A model generated the notes under the pieces. It had not been told where the DNA came from. It did not search any database and worked only from the letters and a program-made list of their open reading frames with translations. From contig OX579637.1 of NCBI GenBank assembly GCA_951230915.1, forward strand, positions 6,448,001 to 6,512,000: DNA of 64,000 bases. The letters are read 5' to 3'. This stretch comes from Antitrichia curtipendula. Lineage: Eukaryota > Streptophyta > Bryopsida > Hypnales > Leucodontaceae. Of the stretch, positions 1-10,566 are shown piece after piece. The position numbers and the translations under genes were made by a program. Each line of letters opens with the position of its first letter. Position 1 is the stretch's first letter.

Positions 1-244
1 TCGTTGTACCTATTGTAATATATTTAGGAGAATTTGTACAGGTTTTCATGTTGTTAGTACTTAGGTAGTATTATTAGGTCGTTGTGTTATTCCAGTATTT
101 TCTATTCTTATTTAGATTGTACAATTTGTACAACTTGTACAAAGTTGTACCTTTCATACTATGACATGTAACATGATCGTATGTTTGTACCCGATTTAGA
201 TATAGAACTTGGTTTATAGGGTATTGAAGATGGTGTTTTTGTGC

Positions 245-684
245 AGCGCTTGGTTCCTCTGATGGAGAAGGAGGGAGAGAAAATTCTGCGGTAGGTGGCG
301 ATGAAGAGGGTATTACTGTGGAACACACCAACATATTTTGGGGTAGCAGTGGAGTAGATGGTCCTGCCTCTAGGCTCCAAGAACGAGCACAGGCTGCATT
401 ATCAGCAATAGAAGCAACAACAACAGGGTATTCATTTTTTTTCTTTCAATCCATTTTATTTTTATTTTTTATTGTGTACCCACCAAAGCATAGTACCTAC
501 TGGATTTACAATATGCTGTGTCGGAGTGTAGGACGGAGGCACTCCCATCTACTGTAGACATTGGCGGAGATGGAGGGGAGGGTTTGGTGGTGCGGGGTTG
601 TCATGATATTTTTTGCATAGGCTGTGAGGAATGTACAACGGCAAGGCAGAAATTCAGACTGCACACATTTGGATATAATCCTTG
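245..684 (+). CDS. candidate upstream exons, unidentified protein
   Basis: Two open segments join in phase. The first follows an acceptor (TTTTTGTGCAG) and runs from 245 to a GT donor after 428; it encodes an acidic, Gly/Glu/Ala-rich stretch. The second follows GGAGTGTAG at 532 and runs to a TGA at 682-684. It encodes a Gly-rich piece, then a Cys-containing segment (GCHDIFCIGCEECTTARQKF) that could bind zinc. A strong alternative acceptor (TTTTTTGCATAG) lies inside the second segment, so the exon limits are uncertain. These may be 5' exons of the SUVR gene downstream, which lies on the same strand, or a separate gene. I do not recognise the domain and cannot find a convincing start codon. Confidence 0.3.
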
Positions 685-1126
685 AACCTTACCTTATTTT
701 GGTCCTTTGAATCCTTTCCTGTAGGCTCTTTGTATTTTCACAACTTTCTAGATATATTGCAATGTGCGTTTTGTTTTCTACGACTATTTGATGTGTATTT
801 TGGAGATGTAGAGAGGGTCCAAGGAAGAAGCGTAGGTCAAGATCCCCAAATGAAGCTTGATAGATTTAGGCCATATTTGCTAGATATTACATTTTTTAAT
901 GAATACATGTCAAATGTACGAATGTGTACAAATTTGTGAATTTGTTTTGTTTGGAAAGCAGAGGCATAATAGTAAATTGTATTTCGTGTACATAATTTGT
1001 ATAAGTTTACTGTATACGAGGATAATTGTATTTTTGAAATGTGTTCGTTTTGGAATGTAGAACCAAATCGGGAAAATGTATTTTGTGTACAAATTTGTAC
1101 AATTTGTTGTGCTCGGATTGTGTAAG

Positions 1127-3488
1127 CCGGTCCAGATTCCGGACAGTATTTCGGAATAAGGACCAGGGTGGTGATGGTGGACGCTGCGGGAATGAAGAAC
1201 ACCCTGGCAGAGAGGGAATGGTTGAGGCCCCCGCAGTGCAAGGGGCTTACGACGGTGAGTGGAGGGTTGAGGTCACCGCTGTGGAAGAACACCCTAGCAG
1301 AGAGGGGATGGTTGAGGCCCCCGCTGTGGAAGGGGCTTCCGATAGAGAAGGGAGGATTGATTCCACCATTTTGGAAGAACACCCTAGCAAAGAGGGGAGG
1401 GTTGATTCCACCATTGTGGAAGAACACCCTAGCAGAGAGGGCAAGGCTGAGGCCACTACTATGGAAGGGGCTTCAATTGATTCCGTGCCACATGTCATTG
1501 ATTGTGAAGCCATCGTCCCCTTTTGTGATGAAGACAATGTCACCTCTGTTGATGAAGCCCATGTGACGGTCACCGTTGCTACTGAAGCTAGTGTCGGCAC
1601 CTTGGGGAAAAAGGCCATTGCTGGGGCAGTGGAGGACATATTAGCGGTCACTGAGGGAGGTGTTGTTGAAGAAGCCACTGTCGGCACAAGGGATGTTGTG
1701 GATAAAACCAACGGCAAAGTTGGAGGGAGAGAAGGCCCTAGTATTGAAAAAGAGGTCAATGACAAAATCACGGGTGGAGTTGGGGGGGGTGAGGACACTA
1801 ATATTGGAGAGACAGTGGATGCAGAAGCCAGCGGAAGAGAAGGGGAAGATGAGGCTGCTAAATCAACACCGAAAAAAAAATCTAGGTATTCTATCCTTAC
1901 AATGTTTTGTCATTCTGTCTAGTCTTCTTATGTCTACAACATTCAATGTGAATGTACAAGTGTTACAGATATGTGTTTTCTGTGGAATGTAGGAGAAAGA
2001 GGCGAAGATCTAAAGACACGGGGCAGAAACCAGAGGCAAAGAAGTTGAAACCCAAGAGACCCAAAGTGAGCCAATCAGTACCAGTCAACTGGGGCTCAAG
2101 GCCACCCTCTCGCCCCTTATAATGTTTAATTTATAGTTTCATTACTCTCGAATATTAGATCCACTATTACAAGCTTACATGTTTTTGAGGGTGTATTTCT
2201 GTCCCTAGGAACAATTTGGGTATGATGCACGCGACTTGTCCAATGGATTAGAAAGAGTTCCAATCACGGTATGTGTGCCAAGTATGGAATTCCATGATTT
2301 AGAGGAGTTTACTTACTATCCTTGGTCCAAACTATCCACAGTTGCATCTAAGAATCTAGCTGAAGTAAAAGCCGATTTCCCCGCTTCTTGCCACTGTGGT
2401 GAGCATACTTGTCACGGCCACGCATGCTGTTGTGGGGTGAAAAAACTTTTTTCTTTGGCGTATGACAAGCGAGGTCGTTTACGGAGATCCATCCTAAACC
2501 AACAAGTAAGTTTTTTTTTAATTGAAAGGGCACCACTAATTTTGTTGCACTATACATTTTTTTTCCTCTACCTTTACAGTCATACAATGTATCTTGCATA
2601 TTGACATTGTACTGATTTGTACAATTGGTACCGACTGTGTATTGATTTGTACAGGTATTGTCGGAAGAGGCGTCCTTTTGCAATGTACAATGTTGTGGTG
2701 AGCAGGGTTCTGCTTGCCGTGGTCATATCAATAGGGTTTTTATTCAAGAATGCAACAACTCATGCAGCTGTGATAGTTCATGTGGCAACAGAGTGGTTCA
2801 GAAGGGATTGTGCATTCCCATGGAGGTTTTCTGGGCTGGAGAGAAGGGTTGGGGACTGCGAACACAGAAGCAAATCTGGAAGGGGACTTTTGTCTTTGAA
2901 TATACAGGAGAGATTGTTACAAATGCTGAGCTCATGCAACGTAGGGCTTTTTCAAGATTGGGGAAATCAGAGGCTTTCACTCTAGCACTTGATGCTGATT
3001 GGAAATCCAAGCAAGTGGCGTCCGATGATATGGCATTGTGCATAGACAACACTTTTTGTGGAAATGTTAGTAGATTTCTGAACCATAGGTATTTGCCAGA
3101 AATTGTACTTTGTGATTTTGAACTGCTTTTGTTGTTGTGACGCTTATTGTACAAATTGAGGGTTCATTGTACTTGTGTTGCTTTGAATCTCATTATATGT
3201 AGTTGCTTGTTTTCAAGATGTGAAGACGCCAACTTCATTGATGTGCTCGTCAAAATAAGCTGCTTGGACCCAAGACTCTACTGTGTTGCATTCTTTGCAC
3301 AAGTAGACATTCCACCGTTGGAAGAATTGACTTGGGATTATGGCTATAGCTTCAAAATGCCAGAAGTCGAAGCTTTAGATGTTGTAGTTCCCTTCTATTA
3401 TAAGTGTGGTAGCACTCACTACCGTGACACAGTAGTTGATGATCACTCAATTCATCCCATCACCAATCGCTTGCCCAACACATGTTAA
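1127..3488 (+). CDS. SUVR-type SET-domain histone H3K9 methyltransferase (3' exons)
   Basis: Predicted exons are about 1127-1885, 1993-2065, 2209-2505, 2655-3088 and 3218-3488; all junctions use GT-AG and keep phase. The first exon is acidic and repeat-rich, and the second is Lys/Arg-rich like a nuclear localisation signal. Then come a pre-SET cysteine cluster (SCHCGEHTCHGHACCCG; later ECNNSCSCDSSCGNRVVQ) and a SET domain with GWGLRT, FEYTGEIVTN, the cofactor motif RFLNHRC, split by the last intron, and ELTWDYG. This order and wording match plant SUVR1/2/4 proteins, which methylate histone H3 lysine 9 on chromatin. The post-SET motif is abnormal: the family CxCx4C is reduced to YKCGSTHY, so two of three zinc cysteines are missing. 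I find no WIYLD domain, so the N-terminus is unresolved. Family call is confident; activity is not. Confidence 0.8.
1194..1480 (+). repeat. 45-nt in-frame coding repeat within the SUVR gene
   Basis: The unit starting GAAGAACACCCTAGCAGAG begins at about 1194, 1284, 1374 and 1419, spacings of 90, 90 and 45 nt. All spacings are multiples of 45, so expansion keeps frame. It encodes about 15 residues of the type EEHPSREGMVEAPAVEGAS. It makes an acidic linker upstream of the pre-SET domain and is likely length-polymorphic. Confidence 0.85.
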
Positions 3489-4690
3489 TATTTGTGATAC
3501 TTTTTGAAGGCATCAAAGTTGAAAGACCGTACTTTGAAATGAGGCAGTAAGAAGCCAGTTAACAACAAGGGGTACATCCTTATTGTACATTTTGTATAGA
3601 AATGTACATAGCGTACAACATATGCATGTTGCAAACTAACGTGAGAACACAGACCTGTGAACAACGTGTATTCACATACTCCGAGTATATATTTTATGAA
3701 AAGAAGCAAATTTACTAATGAATCCCAAACAAACATGCACTCTCTGGACTAACTCTCCAACAACTTCCCTAAGATTGTACTTTAAAAAAACAAAACCACC
3801 CTACCTTGTGACTCACAGTGAGGGGCATTTTGACCCTCTTGCTTCTGCATTCCATACTACGGCGTTTACCAATCGTTGCTGATCAAGTGTATAAGGAGCC
3901 CAAGTGACGGGGAAATACCGTTCAAACACCCTGTCCTCATAGCTTGGTACGCCCCTTTCGTCATACTGAACTTTTGTAATGAATTGGGAAAAAAGTAAGC
4001 TCGTTAGTCGCAGTTGCTGTCGACTCCAGTTTCTCGCTGTCTCCTCTCAATAGAAGCGCCTTCAACTCATCAGAACAAAAAAAGGGAAGTTTTCCCTTAC
4101 GCCTGTCCACCTCCCTCTCCACCTCTGTAGTCTGTAAGATAATAACGCAGCTCAGCCTTGCAGTTGGGATTGGGAGACATCATAACCCCTATTGTAATGT
4201 GTCCAACAACAAAGAAGATGAAGCAAGTTCAACTTGAAGGGAAGACAAAAGTAAAAAAAGGCATCGGAGCAGTAAAAAAGGAACCAGGAACCAAGACATG
4301 CGGCGGCAGAAATTGGACGGGGGCACTGGAGGCAAGTATGAGCTGAACGACGGAACAATGGACATTCCGCTGGCACTTGGTGTACTAGTAGTTCATTTTG
4401 TACTACTATCAGTACGAAAAGGTTAGACTCAATGTATACTAAAATGTACATCTATAATTTTCGTACTCTGATTGTTCCATGAGGATTATTAGTACTAATG
4501 TATATACTAGAAGTACACTATGCAAGTACAAACATTACAGACATTGCAGTTTGTAAACTCAATATAATTCGAGAACTTTGAATTCTGAACCTCTGTTACA
4601 ATTTGTACAGAACGTACTATTGGAAGCATAGAATGGTAGTGCAGCAACTACGAGCATTCCATTCACTCATTGCTATCGGTACAAATGCAG
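3489..4690. other. intergenic, no gene supported
   Basis: This is the 3' flank of the SUVR gene. It is AT-rich with scattered GTAC-containing words. The only open frame of note (4158-4346, plus) is Lys-rich and 62 codons long, without recognisable similarity or splice context. I do not call it a gene. Confidence 0.5.
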
Positions 4691-4691
4691 T

Positions 4692-4880
4692 TGTCCTACT
4701 ACGAACACTACGAACACTACAATTTCAGAATTGATTGTATTTCAGCAGTTCTGAATTCTAATACAAACACTACGAACACTACAATTTTAGAATTGAATGT
4801 ATTCCAACAATTCTGAATTCTAATACAAACACTACGAACACTACAATTTCAGAATTGAATGTATTCCAACAATTCTGAAC
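4692..4880 (+). repeat. 62-bp tandem repeat, about three copies
   Basis: The word TACGAACACTACAATTT recurs at 4709, 4771 and 4833, an exact 62-bp period. Copies differ by a few substitutions (for example GATTGTATTTCAGCAG against GAATGTATTCCAACAA). It is non-coding and AT-rich. Confidence 0.9.
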
Positions 4881-5770
4881 CTTGGTTACAATTAGTACAT
4901 TCCAACAATAAAAGCAGCAAGATCAGTACAAATATAGTAGTCAGAGTACAACAGGTGCCCTACATATAAAACTAGTACATGAACCAATACAGAAATTGAC
5001 AATGTACAAGGAAAGAGATGAGGAAATTGACATAGTGATTTTACAGATAGTACGTCCCGAACCTCACCTCCATTCCTGCCAATGTACAGAGAGTATAAGT
5101 CTCTATGATCATCCTACACTCTGAAAACTCAATCAAGTTCAATGCAATGAACAACTGCAATGTGTATAACATAGCAAGATAATAATCAGTGCAGTAGGTA
5201 AGTTGAAATTTAAGTGGAATGAAACTAATAGGAATTGCGTATACAAACCTTCACATACTCTGATTAACTGAGTCACACGATAATGTAGGGGCTTCAGTCG
5301 CCACTGCTCGCTCAAACAGTGCCTTGCTGCTCTTGACGACAGTAGTGCTAGACATATGTCTAATACTACAAAGTCCTAGGTAGTATGCAAGGTTGCCTTG
5401 TTTGGACGTCGGTGTTTCTGAAACATACGATCCTTCCGTCCAAGTAACCAAAGAATCAAACTCTCTAGTACTACTGTCGCAACCAGAGATTTTGGTTTTC
5501 AGCTATTTATCTAGAAAACGGAACGGAAACTATCAATTAGTATCTAGGTTTTGTCTAGAAACAGTAGAGGACGGAAAATTAGGAAAGACATTGGAATAGT
5601 GGAACAGTTGGAATGAATCCAATCTTAGCAGTGACACCTAGGAACCGGATTGGAATCGAAACCTTGTCCGGAAATAGTAGTGAACCGGATTGGGGTTAGA
5701 GAACCGGATTAGGGTTGGACCGGAATTGTGGGACCGGACCGGTAAACGTCATCATGACGACTTTTAGGTC
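4881..5770. other. non-coding flank leading into a CCGG-rich insertion
   Basis: No gene is supported. From about 5510 the composition changes to repeated CCGGAA/ACCGGATT words, which continue through the ORF that follows and on to about 8710. This probably marks the left part of one inserted element. I could not find a matching terminal repeat on the right side. Confidence 0.4.
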
Positions 5771-5779
5771 AGGAGGGAC

Positions 5780-5787
5780 TATAAAAA
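5780..5787 (+). promoter_or_regulatory. TATA box of the CCGG-rich element
   Basis: TATAAAAA stands inside GGGACTATAAAAACCCAAG, about 270 bases before the ATG at 6054. A GT microsatellite follows at about 5882-5897 in the presumed 5' leader. Position and sequence suit a plant RNA polymerase II core promoter; the start site itself is inferred. Confidence 0.55.
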
Positions 5788-6053
5788 CCCAAGACCTCCT
5801 CAGTCACTCTCCATTTCCAAATGCTGTTTGGTGAGAGTATTCATTGGCGCTCCTCGTTTTCAATTGTTGTGAGCGTGCACGTGTGTGTGTGTGTGTGCGG
5901 TAGAGGTGTGCTGCAGGGTAGGTTTCCGGTAGCGTACCGATCGCTGTGCAGGTTTCTAGTTGAAATCGGAGAGAGAAAGTGAGAACGAGACGTGCGGCTA
6001 GGACTGGGTGAGGTAGAATTGGAAAGGGACAGTTTTAGATCTAGTCTGTGTCT

Positions 6054-7676
6054 ATGCCGCAGCTCAGGCGGAACAGACCAGGGCCATCCACGTCGTCGGC
6101 TCTGGTTAAACTCCGAAAGGTCGTTCCGATTCTCCCCTCAACAGAGGAGGAGATGGAGATGCTCAGGTTGGATCTCAACCGGATGGGGTGCTAGGGTTTG
6201 CTCGACAAACCTTGGGGTTTCAAGGACGAGCGGATGGTGAAGGAGATCCAGGGGAAGTGGACCAACCAGTTCGACAACACGATCCGTTGTGTTCCGGCGG
6301 AGTGGACGGAAGAGATCTGGAGGGAGGTTTACAAATTCCGGGCAGGAGGGCACGGAATGAAGGACGAATACGTCCGGGGCAAGTTCCAAGGAGCGGTCAA
6401 CCCCAAGGATGGATATGCGGTAGAGGACTGCATCGATGACCGGCATCGGAAACTTCTCCAGTTCTTGATCCCGATCCTCCATTCGGAGAAGCCGACAAGG
6501 GTGACAATCACCCTCGGCAACACCATTTTCGGTGCCCTGAGCGGAGACCGGAAGGCGGACTGGGCCCGGATCATGTTTGATCTGGTGGCCCAGTTGGCGA
6601 CAAGGGTCGGAAGGAGTAGGCCGACACCCGTGTGTCCCTACCTCTTCCACCTTTACGAGCAACACCAGCTCCTTTTGGACTCGGAAGAGAAAGAGTGGAA
6701 GGCTCAGGAGAATCTCCTGAAATACGGAGAATCGGAAACGGATGAGGAGGAAGAGGAAACCGGATTCGAGACCGAAGAAGAAGATGAAGAAGAGGCAGAG
6801 CGTCAGATCAAGCGCCACAAGACAACGTCTCCGACCGGAAGAGGATCTCCGCTCGGTGACAAGACCGGAAAGGAGAAGACACCGGAAGGGGAGAAGACAG
6901 GCAGTTTGAAGAAGGGACCTGCCGATCCGTTCGAGAGGCTGGTGAAGGTCCTCTGCAATATCCGCGCAGACGAGGAGGCAATAAACATCGCTCTAACCCA
7001 GATCGGAGAGATGGTGCAGGCAGCACCGGACAGCAAGTTGCCGGGGAAGGTAGCGGATTGCATCACCAATCCGGCCGAGATCCGGAAACAGGAAGCGGAG
7101 ATCCGTCGACTTCAAGAGGAGGTCGACATGCTGAAGGCGGAAGTGGCCACCTTCAAGGAAGATATGGCCGCCACCCGGATAATGGCGGACGAAACGCAGA
7201 AGGTGGCGGAATCGGTGAAGGCGACTTTCGGTGAGGCCGGAAGCGTGGCAGTCAGGGCCAGGCTCTTCGACGAGAAGCTCTTGGAGGAGAAGAAACTATC
7301 CGGTTCCCGGATAGTTCGGATCCTGACTGATTTCTCCGAGCAGGTGGAGAAGAATTTGGTCTTAGCACGAGGAGCAGCGAACCGGATGGAGGAATGTACA
7401 CAAAAGCTAACCGGATCGATGAGGGTCCACCTATCGGACATCTCCATGCCGGAATCGTTTCCGGAAGTGCCAGACCCAGGGGAAGGAAGAGACCAGACTC
7501 CATAGTCAAAGCCGAGTCAGCCTTCCCAGACCGCGCCAATCAACATAGATTCCTCTCCCGATTCCGACATGCCAAATTCGATAGCCGGAGAGCGGAACAG
7601 GAACTTGGAAGAAGTCTTTGAGCAATTGGAGGCGAAGCCCAAGAGTCCTTCGTTGGGGCGCGGGATAGCGATGTAG
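6054..7676 (+). pseudogene. plant transposon-associated coiled-coil protein, two in-frame TAGs
   Basis: One reading frame runs from ATG 6054 to TAG 7674-7676, interrupted only by TAG at 6192-6194 and TAG at 7503-7505. The 435-codon middle section has a conserved-looking N-terminal region (KPWGFKDERMVKEIQGKW; later VTITLGNTIFGALSGDRKAD), an acidic Glu-rich stretch, a basic stretch and a heptad-rich coiled coil. It resembles a domain I associate with plant transposons, possibly a structural or DNA-binding component, but I cannot name it. Both stops are one C-to-T change from CAG, and the sequence after the second stop remains codon-like (Ser/Pro/Gln-rich). GC content is clearly above that of the neighbours. 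I infer a recently silenced element gene rather than a host gene. Confidence 0.6.
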
Positions 7677-8710
7677 AGTAAGTTAGGTAGGATAGGACAG
7701 GAACAGATCCAGATTAGTAATCCGATCCGGTAGTGCTAGGAGGACCGGAAGTTAGGATCCGGATTTAGATTGACTTTTAACGGCTCTTTTTGCCTTTTGT
7801 ATTTTTGGAAGTTCTCAAAGTGTATATAATTCAGTCCTTGTGCTGAGGACTGGGAGTCTTACCCTCTACATTTTTCTTTGTGTTTTCTCCTTGTGCTTCT
7901 TTGTTGTACGCTCTCCTATGTCTTGGCAGGGTTGTGCGTGAAGGAGTTCAGAAGGCGCGAGCGGATGCGTTGGAATTTCTCCCCTTGGTGTTTTCTTGGT
8001 TCTAAGTACATGTGAGTGGATAGGATAGAGTTGGGAGTGAACTTCAGTGCCTCAGCGCGTCTAGAGTTTAAGATTCCGGGTGAGAAAGCCGTTGTTAGGC
8101 TAGGCGGATAGGGAGGGATTCCTTAGTCGCGCTAGAACTCCTGGATGGGAAATCCGGTTGAGTATCCGATCTCTTATGAGGTCTCGCCATCTTAACGGTA
8201 AACGGAAGAATTCTAGCTGACGTTGGAACGGACGGGTGTACTTGTGACCGATTTAGCTTCGTACGGATTAGGATGACATCAGGGTCGTTGTAGTATTGAG
8301 AGGATCGTACGGGGGGTCTTTGTGTGACCAGCAAACCGGATTTCTATCTGGATTGCTGTGAAGGACCAAAACGAATCTGTACTAGCCTAGGAAAGAAGAG
8401 ATTAGGGAAATGGGTCTTCAGCCACTATAAGTCACGGAAGGTGTGGTGGGCCTACCACTCTCAAAAGCAAGCGGCGAACCCTCTGATGGCTAAACAGAGG
8501 TAAAACCAAATCGGATAGGAGAGGAAATAGTTGTGAGTTGTCTAGAGCGGATTTGCCTAGACGGATGCCAGAACCGTAATAGCTATGATCCTGCGGTTGT
8601 GTTGATCTTGAGAACCGGAATACTAGTTGGAATTGGAAAAGTGATAGAATCCGGTCGTTAGTTTTCTTGGTGTTTGTGTTTCCGGTCATAGAAAAGGAGA
8701 CCGGAAAATA
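7677..8710. other. 3' part of the CCGG-rich element, no ORF
   Basis: The CCGGAA-type vocabulary continues to about 8710 and then stops. A TATATAA word and a short stem (AGTCCTTGTGCTGAGGACT) occur near 7820-7850. No reverse transcriptase, integrase or transposase frame is visible. I searched by eye for a repeat of the 5.6-5.85 kb promoter region and found none, so an LTR structure is not supported. Confidence 0.4.
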
Positions 8711-8857
8711 TGGATGTTACTACTGACTTGGCTTAGTTCGTTAATACGGCTAGATACTGCACAGAATCTTGTGGGTTTGATCTTTAGAGTCACTTAGTTA
8801 TACTCTAGGGTGATTTTTGTGAGTACAATGGGGAATTTACCTATCGTGTGCTGCGAC

Positions 8858-8945
8858 AACTACAAAATGGGAAGTAAGCCGTGATGCATTGTTGAACTAT
8901 TCTAGAGGTACGAAATGGAAAGTATTCCGTGATGCATTGTTGAAC
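8858..8945 (+). repeat. 48-bp imperfect tandem duplication
   Basis: GTGATGCATTGTTGAAC occurs at 8881 and 8929, each preceded by a related ACGAAATGG(G/A)AAGTA sequence. Two copies, non-coding. Confidence 0.75.
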
Positions 8946-9019
8946 AAGTGTACAATTACGGTTAGACATCCCCACAGGCCCACACCGCAAATTCAACTAG
9001 TGCAAGATTAAAATAAGAA

Positions 9020-9205
9020 GCCAAACACGTACAAGACTAGAAACGAGAAGGCAAACACCCGTAAGTCTCTCGGACACCAAAGCAAATGAGCTATCAAAAG
9101 CGGCGACAAAGGTCAGCATGAAACGATAAGGCGGACACTACTAAGCCTCTTAGGCACCAAAGCAAATGAGCTATAGAAAGCAGCAACAAAGGTGAGCAAG
9201 GAACT
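9020..9205 (+). repeat. imperfect tandem duplication, about 85 bp
   Basis: The word CACCAAAGCAAATGAGCTAT and flanking AAGGC(A/G)(A/G)ACAC and GGCGACAAAGGT-like sequence occur twice. Arms are about 80% alike by eye. No coding potential. Confidence 0.65.
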
Positions 9206-10560
9206 CGATGGCCCTGATTTCACAGGGCTGACGAGCCATTCTATTTCAGGAGCCCTTTCCAGGGAATGTGATCAGTTCAAATGTCACGATCTAGAAGTCA
9301 ATCAAAAATACAATTCCCAAAATACCGTTCCTACGGCTTCTAAGATGATTCGGTTCGATACGATAGGTCACCACACCACATGGACAAGAACAACAACATA
9401 CACATTTGTAGAAAAGGTATAAAACTGTATAACAAGTATAGAACTGCGGACAGAGAGTCGAAGAGGACCATAAGCTGAATTGAAACCGAGTACATATTAT
9501 TTTGGACGACCTTGTAATACACATGAGAAGCCAGCTTAGGAGATGCAATGGTAGATTCAACGAATGGACTACTAGGTCCAATAATTTCTTATCATTGTAG
9601 TTCATGGGAGAATGATGTACAGTTAATGACTATCATGCCTTTCGAGTGTGCAAAGGTACCTATTTGTACAAGTCCAAATGACTATCATGCATTTTAAGAG
9701 TGCCGATGTAAGTTTTGAGTTTATGCATAATGCTTACAAAATAAATAAATGCACATGACAATTCAAAATGGCAAATAAGTACTTACTATACAAAGAAGCT
9801 GGATGGTGGTATACAAGTAGGTGTATAAGATTGTACAAAGAAGCACCGGCTGAACGCTATTGCTATAAAAGTATATAAGGTAAGAGAAGTATACTACAAA
9901 GAAATTCATCTTCAATTATCTCTAGAACCCTAAACCTCTACTAAAACTTTTCAGATTATTCAATCACAGATATATTGTTAACGAATATGAGGTACATTGA
10001 CTTCTTTGAAACCAAGAACAAGACTTAAAAAGTTTTCTTTCTCTTTTGAACAACCTATTCAAATGAAAAGAATTGCAATAGATAAAATAAAAAAAGACCT
10101 ATAACTTGTGCTGACACAGCAATAGTGTTAACCTGTCGGCTTTGTCCAACAAATTCAAGCAACCCGGTCGACTGTTAATTCTGCCTCCGGCACTCTGAAA
10201 CCATGTTGGTGTGCATAGGAGGCATGAGTAGAGATATAAGCTTAACGTGAATTAATACCTTAAGTTAAAACCTCAGTTGTAATTGACAATGAAGGATCGT
10301 GGACCTTGTATTTAGAGTAGATTAAAGAAAAGCCAGATAGAATGACGAGAACGCATCAAAGACGGCAGATGATTTCGTAATGACCAAGTAAAAATTAATT
10401 TGAACATCCTTCGAATGCACATGAAAAGCAATCTCACGAGTTGAGACGGTAGACATAGCGGACGGACAAGAATAACCCAATACATAATAGTACAAAGTGT
10501 CAAAATTGTACAAAACATATGGAATTATGTACAAAGTATCTCTTTGTACTTACAGAAGTA
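9206..10560. other. non-coding, 3' flank of the minus-strand transposase-like gene
   Basis: The stretch is AT-rich with repeated GTACAA words. The small open frames show no splice-consistent chain or recognisable motif. It lies downstream of the minus-strand gene ending at 10567 and may contain its 3' UTR and element end. No terminal inverted repeat was found. Confidence 0.4.
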
Positions 10561-10566
10561 AAGTCG

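Noticed and set aside
1247..1798. 183-codon minus-strand ORF opposite the SUVR acidic exon
   Set aside because: Shadow of the plus-strand repeat-rich exon, which joins in phase to the pre-SET and SET exons.
6138..6818. 226-codon minus-strand ORF opposite the CCGG-rich gene
   Set aside because: Antisense shadow of the plus-strand coding frame, with Leu/Pro-rich translation and no start context.
5592..8710. LTR retrotransposon around the CCGG-rich ORF
   Set aside because: No pair of long direct repeats, primer-binding site, polypurine tract or pol motifs could be found.
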